Positions 63,989-64,000 of a stretch of 64,000 nucleotides of DNA are shown piece after piece. The stretch is from Jatrophihabitans sp964252635 (GTDB taxonomy: Bacteria > Actinomycetota > Actinomycetes > Mycobacteriales > Jatrophihabitantaceae), in contig NZ_CAXUNP010000013.1 in assembly GCF_964252635.1 (NCBI RefSeq), forward strand, positions 32,782 to 96,781, given 5' to 3'. A program made the position numbers and the translations under genes. Below the pieces are notes generated by a model that was not told where the DNA came from, did not search any database, and saw only the letters and a program-made list of their open reading frames with translations. Position 1 is the first letter of the stretch. Each line of letters opens with the position of its first letter.

Positions 63989-64000
63989 ATGGGCTGGCTC
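63989..64000 (+). other. Possible start of a further gene cut by the window edge
   Basis: An ATG at 63989 follows gagaggtgcg, a usable ribosome-binding site. Only four codons (MGWL) are visible, so nothing can be said of the product. The 95 bases before it (63894-63988) show no feature. Confidence 0.2.

Overview
The window is high-GC actinobacterial DNA with frequent GTG starts and many 4-base ATGA/GTGA gene overlaps. The left end carries arabinan-building genes: a decaprenyl-phosphate phosphoribosyltransferase of the Rv3806c type and an AftD-like arabinofuranosyltransferase of about 1400 residues with two discoidin-like domains. DUF2613-like and DUF3068 proteins follow. Together these suggest a lineage that makes an arabinogalactan-type wall, in or near the Mycobacteriales. 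The exact genus cannot be read from the sequence.

Layout. 1-10.4 kb: cell-envelope polysaccharide locus (DPPR synthase, GT4, AftD, acyltransferase, GT-C-like membrane protein, flippase). 10.5-16.4 kb: DUF2613/DUF3068 pair, methyltransferase, esterase, then the core genes rpsA and coaE and three tRNAs (Gly-GCC, Cys-GCA, Val-GAC) with a LuxR-type regulator relic beside them. 16.6-22.9 kb: quinone-reductase-like MDR/HxlR/SDR cassette, epoxide hydrolase, and a PhyH dioxygenase with two methyltransferases. 23-36 kb: a mixed segment with a secreted GH43 enzyme, an ECF42-type sigma factor with its DGPF partner, a secreted IPT plus Cys-repeat protein, DedA, STAS, aldo/keto reductase, a UvrA-like ATPase and DinB. 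36.3-39.6 kb: NAD biosynthesis, with NrtR divergent from nadA-nadB across a perfect palindrome. 39.6-43.3 kb: a beta-oxidation set whose acyl-CoA dehydrogenase carries an in-frame TGA at a conserved Trp codon.

43.4-53.4 kb looks like an acquired organophosphonate catabolic island. It starts beside a tRNA-Val(CAC) gene next to a possible integrase-tail relic. It contains an EamA exporter, a PhnZ-like HD protein, a GntR regulator, a phosphonate-associated Zn-alcohol dehydrogenase, a collapsed phosphonatase-like gene, a FAD amine oxidase of the TIGR03364 type, PhnD-PhnC-PhnE, phosphonoacetate hydrolase and an intact phosphonatase-like HAD hydrolase. There is no PhnW transaminase and no C-P lyase. 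The proposed route is uptake by PhnDCE, oxidative deamination by the FAD enzyme, and C-P cleavage by the HAD enzyme and/or PhnA. Two palindromes sharing a TTGTCA half-site overlap the start codons of the divergent GntR and FAD oxidase genes.

53.5-63.9 kb: a CYTH-CHAD protein, a gene-free stretch with a possible IstB fragment, a small helical protein, choline dehydrogenase, and a second ABC importer (lipoprotein, two permeases, ATPase) ending in a TIGR03767-like metallophosphoesterase. This suggests a second uptake-and-hydrolysis module for an organophosphate, possibly a choline phosphate ester.
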